Below are positions 10,150-21,027 of a stretch of DNA of 64,000 nucleotides, in pieces. Positions within the stretch are counted from its first letter, which is position 1, and every line of letters starts with the position of its first letter. The DNA comes from Tenebrio molitor (Eukaryota > Arthropoda > Insecta > Coleoptera > Tenebrionidae), in contig NC_091048.1 in NCBI RefSeq assembly GCF_963966145.1, positions 5,332,001 through 5,396,000 of the forward strand, written 5' to 3'. The notes beneath the pieces were generated by a model that was not told where the DNA came from, made no database searches, and worked only from the letters and a program-made list of their open reading frames with translations. Position numbers and translations under genes: made by a program.

Positions 10150-11577
10150 TTAGATAACTTTAATAAACTGAAAACATATTTTATATTTTTAGCAGTAAAT
10201 GTAATTAGTCAGTAAATTACCTTGACTCCCAATTCATAATTGGCAACAATATTTTGCGTAAACTTCAGACTATGGGGATTTTTTGCAACTATTGTCATTA
10301 TCGTCAAGATTTTTAAATTGCTCTTGTTTAAACTACACCACTTTATCTGCGTATTCAATTGCAGTATTACATCCGACTAAATGTAAAGCAATTGAAAAAT
10401 AAAAAGTAACACATTATGCAGTTACCTCAGTTTCTATTGACTGGCACAAATATATTACAATGCAAAACGTGACTGTGGCAACAGTCGCTGTTACTGCAAG
10501 ACGAGGATATATATCCCTTAGATCCTTGTCATACTACAAAGTAAAAATTCCGCAAATGTTAAAACGTGTATATTTAAGGTAAACTTACCGAAACACAGAA
10601 AAATATGGCGCTTACGAAGAGAAGTACTCCACTTATTAAAAACGGAGGTATCCACTTTTGAAGAAACTGCGTTGCAGAACGAACACCACTTGGAACATTT
10701 TTTTAAATATCTCTTAATGTTAGAAATGCATACTTACTGCAACATTTCAATCTGACGTTTTACACAAAATTTAATTCTGTTTGCGACTTCACTTTGAAAA
10801 TCTGTATTTTTGAGAAGGTCGACGTCCCCAATGTTGTTATATTCCTCTATGTCCGTTATATTTTTCTCGTATTCCCAAAACAGGAAAAGTTGAAACTTCA
10901 TGTGCTGCACACCGTAAATAAATGCATGAAAGGTTGTCACTCCTGCCAAACCTAACGCGATAAAGGTTAATCTGTAGAGCCAGTTTAGCACAAATCCGTA
11001 ATTAGGAAACAATCTCTGGAACAAATAACAAGCGAAGAAGATCTCCTTATCGTTTTCAACAGGAATTACGTAAAGAATTGCCCCAGCGAATGTCACAATT
11101 AAATTAAAAACTATGTAGATCGAAGTATAGACTGATTGAATTTCGATTTTTTTCGTCACTTCTCTTCCTGCACTGTCCAAAGCCCAAGGCTTAAAATTTC
11201 GTAATGCTGATTCCGTCATTTCTCCGTCGTAAAGAAGACACGTAATGTTAAGCATCATCTGAATCAGAACTGGTAAAATATATTGTTACAGCAAACTTTG
11301 AGAATTACATAGCACATGCTAAACAACACGGGGGCAAATTTGATAAAATCGTCGAGATGGAATATGTAGAGATGAAAGTAGACTTGTATTGTCGATATCA
11401 ACAAGTGGAAAAGTAAAACCAGTGTTAACAGAATTTTCGTAAACTTCAGTTTGACAAAGTTAACAGAAAGAATTTTGACGAGCCATAATGTATCATCTAA
11501 AAGTTAAAATAATAGAGTACAATGTAATTTATGACGAGAATCTTACCCTCCAATGGTTTTTTCACTGAGAATATCAT
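10150..11577 (-). pseudogene. Insect odorant receptor (7tm_6), C-terminus cut by a MITE
   Basis: Tandem paralogue of the receptor at 7499-8961. Exons on minus: 11547-11577, 11309-11496, 10738-11258, 10589-10688, 10426-10533, 10221-10376, then exon 7 from 10167. The first six have exactly the same lengths (31, 188, 521, 100, 108, 156 nt) and phases as the neighbour and stay open. Exon 7 reads FIKVI and meets TAA at 10150-10152, beside the MITE; the remaining dozen codons lie beyond it at 9927-9976. The predicted product is 373 aa and lacks the second half of the last membrane helix. Shared motifs include KPWALDSAG, NITDIEEYNN and NYELGVK. It may be a recent pseudogene or a shortened but expressed receptor. 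All other splice sites look usable, so the loss seems young. Confidence 0.8.
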
Positions 11578-11870
11578 TTGAATATGTAAGAATCTCCTGA
11601 ATTGTCTTATTACGTGTGGTGTGATACCAATGTGTCTTTAATTATCTGAGCTCCCTGCTTATATTTCTTTTTTTAAACAAGTGGTAAATATACCTGAATG
11701 TAACCTAAATTTAAATAATAAATAAACTAACGGTAATGAATTAATTAATTATGGATTTATTACACCAGCGAACATGTGGGATATGAAGGCCTAAAAAAGC
11801 TCATTATTCTAGGCAATAATGTCATTATTAAATATCAAAATAATTTAGTTACCAATAACAATTTTTTTTT

Positions 11871-12050
11871 TAAATAGTCTGTGGTCAGAAGTCATTAAAA
11901 AAAAAGTTACATATAATATTTATTAAAATCATTTAGGTTTTTATCTAAATTATAATATAGCCCCAAGGGCTTCAAGGCTAAACTCTCAAAATATTTTTTT
12001 TAAATAGTCTGTGGTCAGAAGTCATTAAAAAAAAGTTACATTTAAATATT
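11871..12050 (+). repeat. 130-bp tandem duplication; second unit split by two insertions
   Basis: Unit 1 is 11871-12000 (begins TAAATAGTCTGTGGTCAGAA, ends with GCCCCAAGGGCTTCAAGG and CTCAAAATATT). Unit 2 starts at 12001, breaks off at about 12050, resumes at 12826 with ATTAAAATCATTTAGG to about 12858, breaks again, and finishes at 14287-14332 with the same GCCCCAAGGGCTTC segment. The intact unit 1 is thus the unoccupied-site reference for both insertions. Confidence 0.8.
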
Positions 12051-12825
12051 CATTAATGTCATCGGAAACCGACTTATCGCGGAATCAGGCGATTCAAAAT
12101 CAAAGAAATTCCTTTTCGAGAGAATTTCCCTTGTCATTCAACGTGGAAACGCTGCAAGCATTCGGAGCACTTTTCCAGATTCCGCAATATTATCGGAAAT
12201 TTTCGTATTATAAAACAATAGCTATTTATGTAATAAGTACATAATATGGGTCTTTGTGGACGAGCCCTATAGTTTATGGCAGAGCGAGCTTGCGAGCGAG
12301 GCTAATAAATAGGGCAAGTTCACAAAGCCTAATTATGTACGAATTACATACAAAACTTTATGTTCGATTGTGAAGTTAAGTTTCTTTTAGATACAAAATT
12401 AATAGATTCTAAAAATTACGATAATTTCGAAGTGTTCTGTTTTTTGTTTCTGTGGTTACGAAATGATTTATTACTATTTATTTGAAAACGAACAGTGTTT
12501 GTGTTTGAAATACGAACTGAAATCGCCTTTATTTCTAGTTGTAATAATGAGCAAAGTAAGTGAAATTGCGGCAAAAGCTAAAGAATCTTGACTGCAAAGT
12601 TTTCTATTAATTCTATTCATTCCTGATTTAAATAAAATTAGGAAAATTTTGACGTTTATTTTGAAGTAATACCCAAAATTGACAAGCGGCCGTTTTACGA
12701 TCTTTATGGACTAGTCTACAAGCAGATAGTTTGTGGACACTAAGCGATATCATAAATCATGAATTATAATACAATCGAACATAAAAATGTTTATGTAATT
12801 ATGTTATTAATATAAGCTCTTACTT
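12051..12825. mobile_element. Insertion in the split 130-bp unit, with internal hairpins
   Basis: It is bounded by comparison with the intact unit 1. It contains a hairpin at 12229-12350 (GTAATAAGTACATAAT ... ATTATGTACGAATTAC) around a GC-rich core AGCGAGCTTGCGAGCGAGGC, and a second inverted pair, ACTTTATGTTCGATTGT (about 12355) and ACAATCGAACATAAA (about 12770). No coding capacity is visible. Class unknown. Confidence 0.55.
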
Positions 12826-12900
12826 TATTAAAATCATTTAGGTTTTTTATCTAAATTTTGTTCTTAATATTTTTAACAACAACAATGAAATTAATTCATA

Positions 12901-14286
12901 CAGGCTGTTTGATAAAAAATGCCTCAACCTATAACTTTTTTATTTGTTATCCGATTTCAATGAACAAAAAACCCAAAGATATGGTTTTGCATGCGCTACG
13001 AAGCAGCCATAAAATATATATTTTTTGGCGTTATTTTCAATGGCTAACGATAGTCAACTTTTTTTTTAATTGACACATGTAGTTTTTTAGACTCAGTCTG
13101 GTAGTTTTTTTTTCTGAATCTAATGATGTATTAAAGTTATCATGTGGTCCCTAGCTAATTGAAAAAAAAATTAAACAATTTTTAATTGTAGTTCAGCTTA
13201 TTATAAAATTTTCAAGTAAGCCGTGAAAAAGAATTGGAATATAAATAGCAACAAATGTCAAGTGTCAGTTTCAAAACTTTCAGGTGCAATCTTGAGGTGT
13301 TTTATTATATTCTTAGAAAACATGAATTATTAAAAAAAAATTGTATAATTTAAAACATGAATTATTATTATTATTATTTTTCTATTAAATTTTTGTTTTT
13401 GACTAATTGCAATTTTTATTACACTCGAATATAAAATAATAGTCAAATGACTGCTATCCTGCATGACTGGCAATGTTGTTATTTTATACTTAAATAAAAA
13501 AAGTTTAAAAAAGCAGATGAAAATTTCTAAGTTGACGTTTGGATGACATTTACCGCACTTTGTATTCCGATTCTTTTCCACGGGACTCACTCAAATTTCA
13601 TAATAAGCTGAACCACAAAAAAATTTTATTTTTTTTTTTTCAGTTATCTATGGACCAAATGATAACTTTCAATACATCATTAGATTCAGAAAAAAAACCT
13701 TACCAGACTGAGTCTAAAAAAACTACATGTGCCCATTTAAAAAAAAAAAGTTGACTATAATTAGCTATTGAAGATAACACCAAAAATAGTATATTATGTT
13801 ATGAGGAGCAAAAATGAAGTTTTATGTGCTGCGGCTGGTAGATTGGCTGCCGAACGCAGTGAGGCAGACAAACCAGCCAAAGCACATAAAACCATTTTTG
13901 CTCCGAATAACATATACTATTTTTTCTTCAAACCTTCATAACAAATTATTTAAGACATGTTAAGAAACCAGGTAGCCATTTCATCAGCGGAGATAATAAC
14001 TTCACAGACGCCCTCAGCGAAGATAATAACTTTATCTTCCGCTCTCAGCGGAGATAATAACTTTATCTGCAGCTCGTCAGCTGGTTAGATGCCATGACAA
14101 TGAAGTAACACTTTAGCATTATCAATGCAGCAGGATAATGTCATAATTTACGGACGTTTGAAGAAAAAATATATTTTATGGCTGTTTTGTAGCGAATGAA
14201 AAACCATATCTTTGGTTTTTTGTTCATTGAAATCGGGTAATAAATAAAAAAGTTATGGGTTGAGGCGTTTTTTATCAAACAGCCTG
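12901..14286. mobile_element. Palindromic TIR element, itself interrupted
   Basis: The ends are CAGGCTGTTTGATAAAAAAT and its inverse, flanked by TA (12899-12900, 14287-14288). The inverted similarity runs about 130 bp from each end and resumes inside (left about 13040-13150, right about 13640-13770, both with TTTTAGACTCAGTCTGGTA). The right arm is broken at about 13786-14156 by extra DNA containing a hairpin (13786-13920) and three tandem units of about 31 bp at 13985-14076. Short open frames in the arms are not genes. Confidence 0.75.
13985..14076 (+). repeat. Three tandem units of 30-31 bp (CAGCGGAGATAATAACTTT)
   Basis: Units start at 13985, 14015 and 14046, each CAGCG(G/A)AGATAATAACTT followed by a short variable part. 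An inverted fragment of the same unit, including the junction to the next unit, lies at 63386-63424, so the array belongs to a dispersed element. Confidence 0.7.
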
Positions 14287-14559
14287 TATATAGCCCCAAG
14301 GGCTTCAAGGCTAAACTCTCAAAATATTTTTTTTCAAATGCGAACACATAATTTTTTTTAACCGTTCTGATAGAGATTTTTATTGTGAAAAGAACACAAG
14401 TATACACTTACATACTAAAAATACAAAAAAAAAGTTAAAAAACGCTACTATCGTCTATGCTTAATCCCCGCAGTGAAATCCACTCCAAGAAGGAGTTTGT
14501 TTAGATTATTTATTAAAAAAAAAAATCTTCGGAGTGAAATACAAAATTCTTTGACTATT

Positions 14560-14960
14560 AGTGGTTTGCCACCACATAAGTTAGTACGTATTAAAAGTTA
14601 ATTGCATCGTTTTACTGATCAGAAACTTAAATACTAAGGAAGCATTAGTCAATGGAACAGGAATGCGCATCAAGTTTATGCATCGTCATGCTATTGATTG
14701 CGACGTTTTAACTGGAACCGCACGCAATAAGAGAATTTTGCTTCCACGTATAAATTTAACATATTCCTGCATTTGCGATGACAATAAATAAGTCTCAAAA
14801 ACAAACATTCGAAAACAGAGTTCGATCATTCAATACTTTGAGATTTTATAGTTCCAAATATAACGGTCAAGGGCATTTAGCAAACGATGAAATAATTTTT
14901 ACAAAAAACATCGTCTGCACAGAAGTTTTGAATCATAAATTCATTTTCAAACTATTTTAA
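14560..14960 (+). pseudogene. Helitron/Pif1 helicase C-terminal remnant
   Basis: Across three frames the plus strand reads SGLPPHKL (about 14560), then KEALVNGTGMRIKFMHRHAI, CDVLTGTARNKRILLPRIN (about 14635-14760), and finally MTINKSQKQTF (14778-14810). These correspond in order to the last part of the Pif1-like helicase of Helitron Rep-Hel proteins; MTINKSQ.QTF is the hallmark late helicase motif. The reading frame is broken by indels. No N-terminal rolling-circle nuclease is visible upstream. It suggests an autonomous Helitron once lay here; a non-autonomous Helitron end is found nearby at 17814. Confidence 0.75.
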
Positions 14961-15446
14961 GTTCAATGGAAAACACTTATTTTTTTAACCGCCCGGTTTT
15001 TTTGTTTCAATAAAAAATATATAAAAAAAATAGGAAGCACGTACCTATTCTTTATTTCATTTTTCATTTTTTGTATTCATTTTTTATTTAAATATTACAT
15101 AATTTGAAAAAGATGGGCAAATTAACTGTGTAGCCTTAGCGAAACCTGGCCAGTATAGCAATAAAAAAATCCAAGGAAATGTCAAAAAACGCGTTCTCGT
15201 TATTTAAATATGGCTTAGCCAAGCATCCCTCTATTTCCTATCGTTCGTATTTTTCAAATAACTCGAAAATTAATACATAATAATGTGTTTGTACACGCTC
15301 GCAGCTGACGTAATAGAACAAAATTCAAAAAAATTATATGCAATGATTATAGAAGTAGGTATCCTCTTTGATAAAAAAAAATCTCAATAACGTTCAAACT
15401 TAAAAATTTAATGAATAACAGTCGAATTTCGACCTCTATCTATATA

Positions 15447-16957
15447 CACTTCGCTCCAAAATTAACGCATAATTTGTAATTTATATGATATTATTTTTGT
15501 TAATTGTGTCTTTCAACAGATGTGAAGGAAATATGTTTACCTTTATTATTCAAGTTTTTTTGAAGATAAATCAACACAAAATGTTGATGGGGGTTTGTTT
15601 AAGTGAAATAAAAAACAAAGCAGGGTTATTTTCTGTTTATTCCTTGCCACATTTTTGTCAATTATCAAAGTTAACTGCTTTGAAAGTAGCCTGTTATTGT
15701 AATATTCGAGTAAAATGGATCGTAATGGATGAGTTCGAATAAATCTTTCCGCGGAAAAATGTGCGATGGTGGTGGCGTTCTCCGAAAAACGCGAATCTCA
15801 ACAATTCATCTCTCGACGCTTGGGGGTGACTCAATCTACCATTCTAAGGGTTCAAAATCGAGTTAGAGGAACAGTTGCCAATACGAGAAGGTTGGGTCAG
15901 GGTAGAAAACGGATACAAACGCAGCTCAAGACAGATTTTTGCGCCTACGAACCTTGAGACAACGATTTGTAACAAGTTCTAGCTTGAGTCAAGACTTTTC
16001 CCGGAGGTACAATACTCAAATTAGCCAAAATACAATTAGGCGAAGATTGGCAGAGCATCATCTGCTGCCGTTTGTACCCGCAACGGGTCCCCTTTTAACC
16101 GCAGGCCACCGCAAAAGACGACTAGAGTTTGCTCGCGAACACCTAAATTGGCAAGAAGCTGATTGAGCTAAAGTATTGTTCAGCGAATAGTGTAGGTTTT
16201 GTTGATTCTCTAATGACAGGTGTATGAAAGTCTACAGACTTGCTGGAGAACGATTTGCCCAGTGCAATCTTGTTGGAGCCGTTAGTTTTGATGGAGGCTC
16301 AGTTATGATTTGGGGAAGCATATCTTTGGATACCCGCACGGAGATGGTTGTTGTAGCAATGGACACTTAAATGTCTACAGACACATAACCAATATCTGGG
16401 AACCTCATGTTGTGGCCTATACGCCACATATCGGCGAAAATTTCTTGTTTATGCATGATAATGCAAGGCCTCACGTAGCACAAGTGGTGAGTCGATACCT
16501 TCACGACGTTGGTATTAACACTGTGGACTGGCCAGTCCGAAGTCCAGATTTAAATCCGATAGAGCACTTATGGGACCACATGGAAAGACAAGTTGCAGCT
16601 TCACAACCTGCGCCAATAAATCTTAACGATCTTGGAAACAGGCTTGTTGAGATTTGGGATGGTGTTGACAAAGATGACATAAGACATTTAACACCGAGTA
16701 GGGGTAGGCGGTGTCAAGCAGTACTTACCACAAGAGGAGGAAACACCTGTTATTAGTTACTTTTTCGTGTAATTTCTTAAATAATGTTGTGTTAATTTTT
16801 GAATCCTTCCTGTATTTTACTTTATTTAACGTTATTTGTAAAACAATATATTGATTTGGTCTACGTAAACCTTAGGCTTTATGTTATTTCAATTTAAACA
16901 ACTACAAAAAAGTTTTACTCCGTTTTGAAAAGTATGCGTTAATTTTGGTGCGAAGTG
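15447..16957 (+). mobile_element. Tc1-like transposon, inactive, complete ends
   Basis: The inverted ends are CACTTCGCTCCAAAATTAAC GCAT on the left and its near-complement ending at 16957 (one mismatch, GGTGCGAAGTG), with TA on both sides (15445-15446 and 16958-16959). Length is 1.51 kb, normal for Tc1 elements. It contains one transposase gene with several lesions. The flanking bases on the two sides join into a plausible Helitron 5' terminus, so it seems to have inserted into an older Helitron. Confidence 0.9.
15715..16759 (+). pseudogene. Tc1 transposase, broken by stops and frameshifts
   Basis: Would-be cut-and-paste DDE transposase. The likely original start is ATG 15715, with an in-frame TGA six codons in (15730-15732). 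The HTH region follows (SQQFISRRLGVTQSTILRVQ), then a frameshift near 15940, more DNA-binding sequence (SQNTIRRRLAEHHLLP), and the region around the first catalytic Asp near 16180, where a stop and an apparent deletion replace the expected FSDE. After another frame change, MHDNARPH (second Asp) and NPIEHLWD (Glu) are 34 residues apart, the DD34E spacing of Tc1. The last segment is open from 16310 to 16756. At least three lesions make it non-functional. Confidence 0.9.
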
Positions 16958-17814
16958 TATATAAAACAAAGTCGGGTTAGTTACGCTATTTATAACTCAA
17001 GAACGGCTGGACAGATTTTTATGATCTTTATATTGTTGGATTTGTCTCCGCCCCGATTAGCAGAATAACTATTAAAACATCGAATAACTAACGAAAAAAA
17101 ATTATGAAGAAAATTCATTTTGAAAGGTTATGTCATCTGTCACAATCTGTCATTGTGCGCGCATCGACAATTTGAACTAAATTGAGATTTAACGTCAGCT
17201 GAGTTTTAACACCAAGTGTGATCAATGGTGATCACCAACACCTACTTTTGCATTGTATATGGTGCGACCAACATAACTTCCTTTTTTGAAATGCGCGCTA
17301 TTCAGACTGTAGGGGTCGTAATGGGACGGGAGTGGTTTCATTCGGAAGCCGTGGTTTTCAAGATTTGTTCCCTACCCTGCCATCATGCGTTGGAAGAGTG
17401 GTAAGCCCGCGTTTGCCGTCGAGCTCTACTTTTCAAACTGATTTTCTGTAATCGGAACGCTTCCAAAATCGCTTCAATGTTGGGTCGTGTCCCGAACCAG
17501 AAATCAATTGTTACATGGGTCACTACGTTCAGACCATGATTTCAGACAAACCGGGAGTGCGACAGGACGAAGAACTGGAGTCTCACCTCAATAAGGGGCA
17601 ACAGGAACATACCCGCTGCTATGTCATGGCTAATACTAGAAATGGGCTCATTCACTAACAACTCGGGACACAGCAATTTGCTCTACTACTTATTATACTC
17701 TCACTTCTTGCAAACGAATTTTATCTTAATAAAAAAACTTCATTCAATTCAGCTAATAAGTTAACACAACATTTATTGATTCTGAGGCGGTACGAAGTTC
17801 GCCGGGTCAGCTAG
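16958..17814 (+). mobile_element. Non-autonomous Helitron-like element (5' end displaced by the Tc1)
   Basis: The 5' part (TATAAAACAAAGTCGGGTTA then ACTCAAGAACGGCTGGACAG) resembles insect Helitron 5' regions. The 3' end is GGCGGTACGAAGTTCGCC, a short hairpin, followed by GGGTCAGCTAG and T at 17815, matching the hairpin-plus-CTRR|T rule for Helitron termini. The true 5' terminus probably lies at about 15437-15446, left of the Tc1. The interior includes a remnant of a mariner-like transposase N-terminus. Confidence 0.65.
17405..17640 (+). pseudogene. Remnant of a DUF4817/mariner-like HTH domain
   Basis: Broken plus-strand frames give AFAVELYFSN, then GRVPNQKSIVTWVTTFR near 17482-17535, a pattern seen in the N-terminal HTH of this transposase family. 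Frameshifted and without a catalytic part. It lies within the Helitron-like element and could have been captured by it or have inserted before it decayed. Confidence 0.4.
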
Positions 17815-18762
17815 TTATTAATAAAAGTACAATCTAAATTGAATGAAAATCAATGGGTATAAAAAACAACAATGAGACAAACAACACAATACACTTTCTA
17901 AATAATTTATTTTATTGATAGCGAATCACATTAGGACGATTTTACAAATTGGTCATCAATGTTACACTGTTCTTGTAATTCCTAATTCCTATATTCTACT
18001 TGCAAATATTTTATTTCGAGAAAAGTTGTTGTTCCTATCCAAATTTATAACAACTTAAGTAGATTATACTCTACGATCAACAATTATTATTTAGATCAAA
18101 GAAGGCTTTGGATTTTGAAACGTATTTCCAAATGGTCAAGTTGTTTGGGTATTTGTTTAAAATGAATATTACCCGTAACTTAACAATAATATATTGAAGA
18201 AAAGCAAGTAAATTAGGTTACAACATCTCGCACGGAGAGCTAAAGTAATATTGAGTGGCAAAAATTTGTCGAGGGTGCAGGTACCTAGACCATCCCTGTG
18301 TAAGGACAAGTGGGGGTGTGAGTACCTGCCATTTTATCGTGAACAGAAGTTATTTTTTTATTGTTCGTATACATGCCTTATTTCATGTTCATTTACATCT
18401 TAATAAATTTACTTTCAAGGAATACACTATCATGTCTAAAATATAACAACTGTGGCTTAAAAAAATACAAAGTTCCTGTGTGTTAAGTCGTTTATCCTGA
18501 GAGAGGATTTTCTCAGAACAACCTTTTGTCAATTGTCTTGGTTCACAGCTCAGAAACGAGACCTCCCTTCTCTCCTATTGCTATGTTTTCTTTTTAAATT
18601 TGTAAACAGAAAAACAGAAAAAAACAGAAAAACCTCGATTGAGGACAAAATTTGCAAAGAACAAATTAAATATGCCGGAGAAAACATGGCTCAAGAATAC
18701 ACAAGACATGATTTGTTAACTTAATTGATGATTTTGATGGTTGCAAAAACCGGGAAAATATT

Positions 18763-19695
18763 CTAACTATTTTCACTTTGAACCAGAGCATTTTCCTCGT
18801 CATCGTACAAATCGTCTGGGGTACTTGAAGGTCTTTTAAAAACAGTGTTGAAGGCTTCGCTAAAATCATGGCTTATGTATGAAAGCCAAAACGCTGTAAT
18901 TATAGGAAGACTGTTTACGACAACCGCAAGTAATATCTCAATAGGCACTGCAAAAACTCTTAGTATGATGTTCTTTGGGTAGTACAAATACATATTAAAA
19001 ATAACTAACAGTACCACCGGGATCCAGATTAATACAAGAAAAGTTGAAATGGTTAGTGAGTATCTATACCTCATACAGTCACCACTAGGTTTTTTAAAAT
19101 ATGTAAAAGCATTAACGGCCACAACTATAAAACTTGCAACGCAATATATGACTAGTGTGGTACTGTCTTCTGCATTAATATGTTTATCAAAACATAAACC
19201 AACCGCTAGCGAGGATTCAGTGATGTAGGCGAGATATATGCATGCAATAAGATACTTTTGAATCCTTCCATATCTTTCCAACCAAGACTCTCTTGTCACT
19301 AAAATCAACCAGTCCACTGACAGTGCAGCTGCAAAGGTAAGAGTCAGGGATAAACAAATCCCATCAATCTCGAACAACATGCAGAGGACGCTGGCATCGA
19401 TTAAATCGTGTAGTCCAAAGTCTAGAATAATTCCAAAACCGGTAGCAAACGTATAGAATATTAGAGCAGATATGGCGTAATGAAGGATGTAATTGTTGGT
19501 CCTTGATCAAAGACGTTTGAACTTTATTATGACATAAATCAAGACGACGGATGCGCAGATGGACATTATACTGACGAATAAGCGAAGGAAATCTCTAAGG
19601 CGCCCCCAGAAGTTGTAGGAAATATAATGCGTGTCCGAGATTTCTTTGATGTCAACTTTACCGAAAGGTTGCTCTTCAAATGTTAAATTGTCCAT
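18763..19695 (-). pseudogene. Orphan seven-helix (GPCR-like) receptor, copy A, in-frame stop
   Basis: Likely plasma-membrane receptor; ligand unknown. The frame is 310 codons plus TAG, starting MDNLTFEEQPF at 19695, the first codon after a 49-bp GT-AG intron (19696-19744) that separates a non-coding 5' exon. Seven hydrophobic segments are visible: about residues 27-50, 66-88, 98-125, 145-166, 180-202, 215-242 and 255-280, with an acidic Ser/Thr/Asp-rich tail (SSTPDDLYDDEENAL). A TGA at 19507-19509 (codon 63) interrupts the frame right after the first helix; the partner copy has CAA there. The rest continues in the same frame. It lacks a clear DRY motif, so the class-A label is uncertain. It could be a null allele, a sequencing error or stop-codon readthrough. 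Confidence 0.7.
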
Positions 19696-19744
19696 CTGCA
19701 AACCGGCGATAAGTTAATCAGAAGTGGAGCTATTGAGTACTTAC
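19696..19744 (-). other. 5'-UTR intron of receptor copy A
   Basis: Donor GTAAGT at 19744 and acceptor TTTGCAG ending at 19696 bracket 49 bp just before the start codon; the same intron, same length, precedes copy B (25014-25062). The exon upstream has no in-frame ATG but a short upstream ORF (ATGCACCGA...). Confidence 0.65.
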
Positions 19745-20186
19745 GTTTATTGGTGAAACGGAATTATTCACAATAGTTGTTCAAGAGCAAATTACTGGAA
19801 CAGCAGCTTTCGGTGCATGGTAATGAATGAATGATATCGAATATGATCCGCCCCTCGCATTACAAATGACACAACGCCGCAATCTGGTTGCTCTAGTGGG
19901 CACTATTGATAACTCGATTATTACGTAACAAGCTGATTTATTGCTGCTTTGTTAATTCGAAAATTCTCGAAAAGGTATCTTCACAACAGTCCCAACATGT
20001 TGTTTATCTAAATAATTTAGTACATAAAAAAAAAATATGTTTAGATGTCAGATGTTAAAATCAAGACGGCCGTTCAGTGTTAAAAAGTAAACAATTACAA
20101 GTTGTAGTCGTTTGTTATTCACGTTTTGATCATTTGTGTTACATTTAGCAAATAACCGAAATACATATGTCCGATGCTGGAGAGTT

Positions 20187-20430
20187 TTTTTTTTTATCAC
20201 TCTCTATAAGTCCATCGCCCCAATCAGGCCCTGCCCCTTTTTACCCGAATGCTATCACTGCCGCAACCCGGCCATTACCTTTCCAGATACATTTTAAACT
20301 GGAGATTTAAAAGTTGCCCATCCCCACAAACCGGCCCTGCCCGAACACCCAACACAGGCCAGTGGCCAGCCCTTTGACGGAGACAACAAGAGGAGGATAG
20401 AGTGCTGATAGGTGGGTTTTCACTCCGTGC
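20187..20430 (-). mobile_element. GC-rich retroposed fragment with A-tail on minus
   Basis: A run of 11 T at about 20187-20197 reads on minus as the A-tail of a GC-rich 230-bp segment (GGGGCAGGGCCTGATTGGGG near its end). Such a 3' end is typical of 5'-truncated non-LTR elements, and its composition contrasts with the AT-rich flanks. No coding motif is recognised. It starts within 10 bp of the edge of duplication copy A. Confidence 0.5.
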
Positions 20431-20813
20431 TACATAAAAGTTTAATTAGTAACAATAAAATTACCTCAAGTTAAAAAATATAATTTTAACACATGTTTCC
20501 TTTATCGAAAATTATGCGCGATTATTATTAGATTGTTAAACATTAAAAAATAGGGGTCTACACAAACAATTAAGTAAATCACTTGTCTGATTCAACGAAA
20601 AGATTTGATTTTGTCGTTAAACATTTAATGTAAAATATGAAGGTATTTGAGCAGTTACCTTTTGAAACAATTGATGATTAATTGCCAATCAACATTTTGT
20701 ACACCCTTTAAAGTCTGTCAAAATTGGACGCGCTTTATTAGAAACGTCAAATTGTGAAAATTTATTGAAAATACATACTCTAAAAATAGACTACAGCGGC
20801 AGAAATTTCAATA

Positions 20814-21027
20814 TTGTTGAAAAAGGAAAAAAATGTTGTCTATGGAGAGTGTCGTAAGAAATTCAATGACACAGTTCGTTTACTCGTGGAACACTATCCA
20901 AATGTAGGCTTTACAAAATGTAAGGTTAAGAGAGTCGTCAATTTATTTGAAGACACAGGAAGCGTACGTGAACTAAATTATCTTGCTAAAATATCCCGAT
21001 CGTGTTTTAGTCCTTTATGGAAAAATT
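20814..21027 (+). pseudogene. N-terminal HTH remnant of a mariner-like transposase
   Basis: The frame reads VVYGECRKKFNDTVRLLVEH, then YPNVGF and LFEDTGSVRE. The pattern YGEC.......R...E.YPN....F.RL...F..TGSV is characteristic of the DUF4817 HTH found at the N-terminus of an insect mariner-like family. The frame then degenerates; no DDE region was found downstream. Other pieces of the family lie at 0.5, 17.4 and 28.2 kb. Confidence 0.6.

Larger units (their letters stand above)
17982..20178. repeat. Segmental duplication, copy A (partner 23077-25505)
   Basis: This block carries receptor gene copy A plus flanks. Matching edges: CCTATATTCTACTTGCAAAT near 17985 with 23080, CATGCCTTATTTCATGTTCA near 18373 with 23233, and TTCACGTTTTGATCATTTGT near 20118 with 25451. 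The duplication includes the 5' exon and presumed promoter, so each copy started with its own regulatory region. Confidence 0.85.

Noticed and set aside
10734..11258. Single-exon 174-aa protein with its own ATG
   Set aside because: It is exon 3 of the second odorant receptor; the ATG is an internal Met after a splice acceptor, and four bases past the exon end are intron.
13985..14076. CRISPR-like array
   Set aside because: Only three units with no separate spacers, in a eukaryotic transposon; it is a simple tandem repeat.
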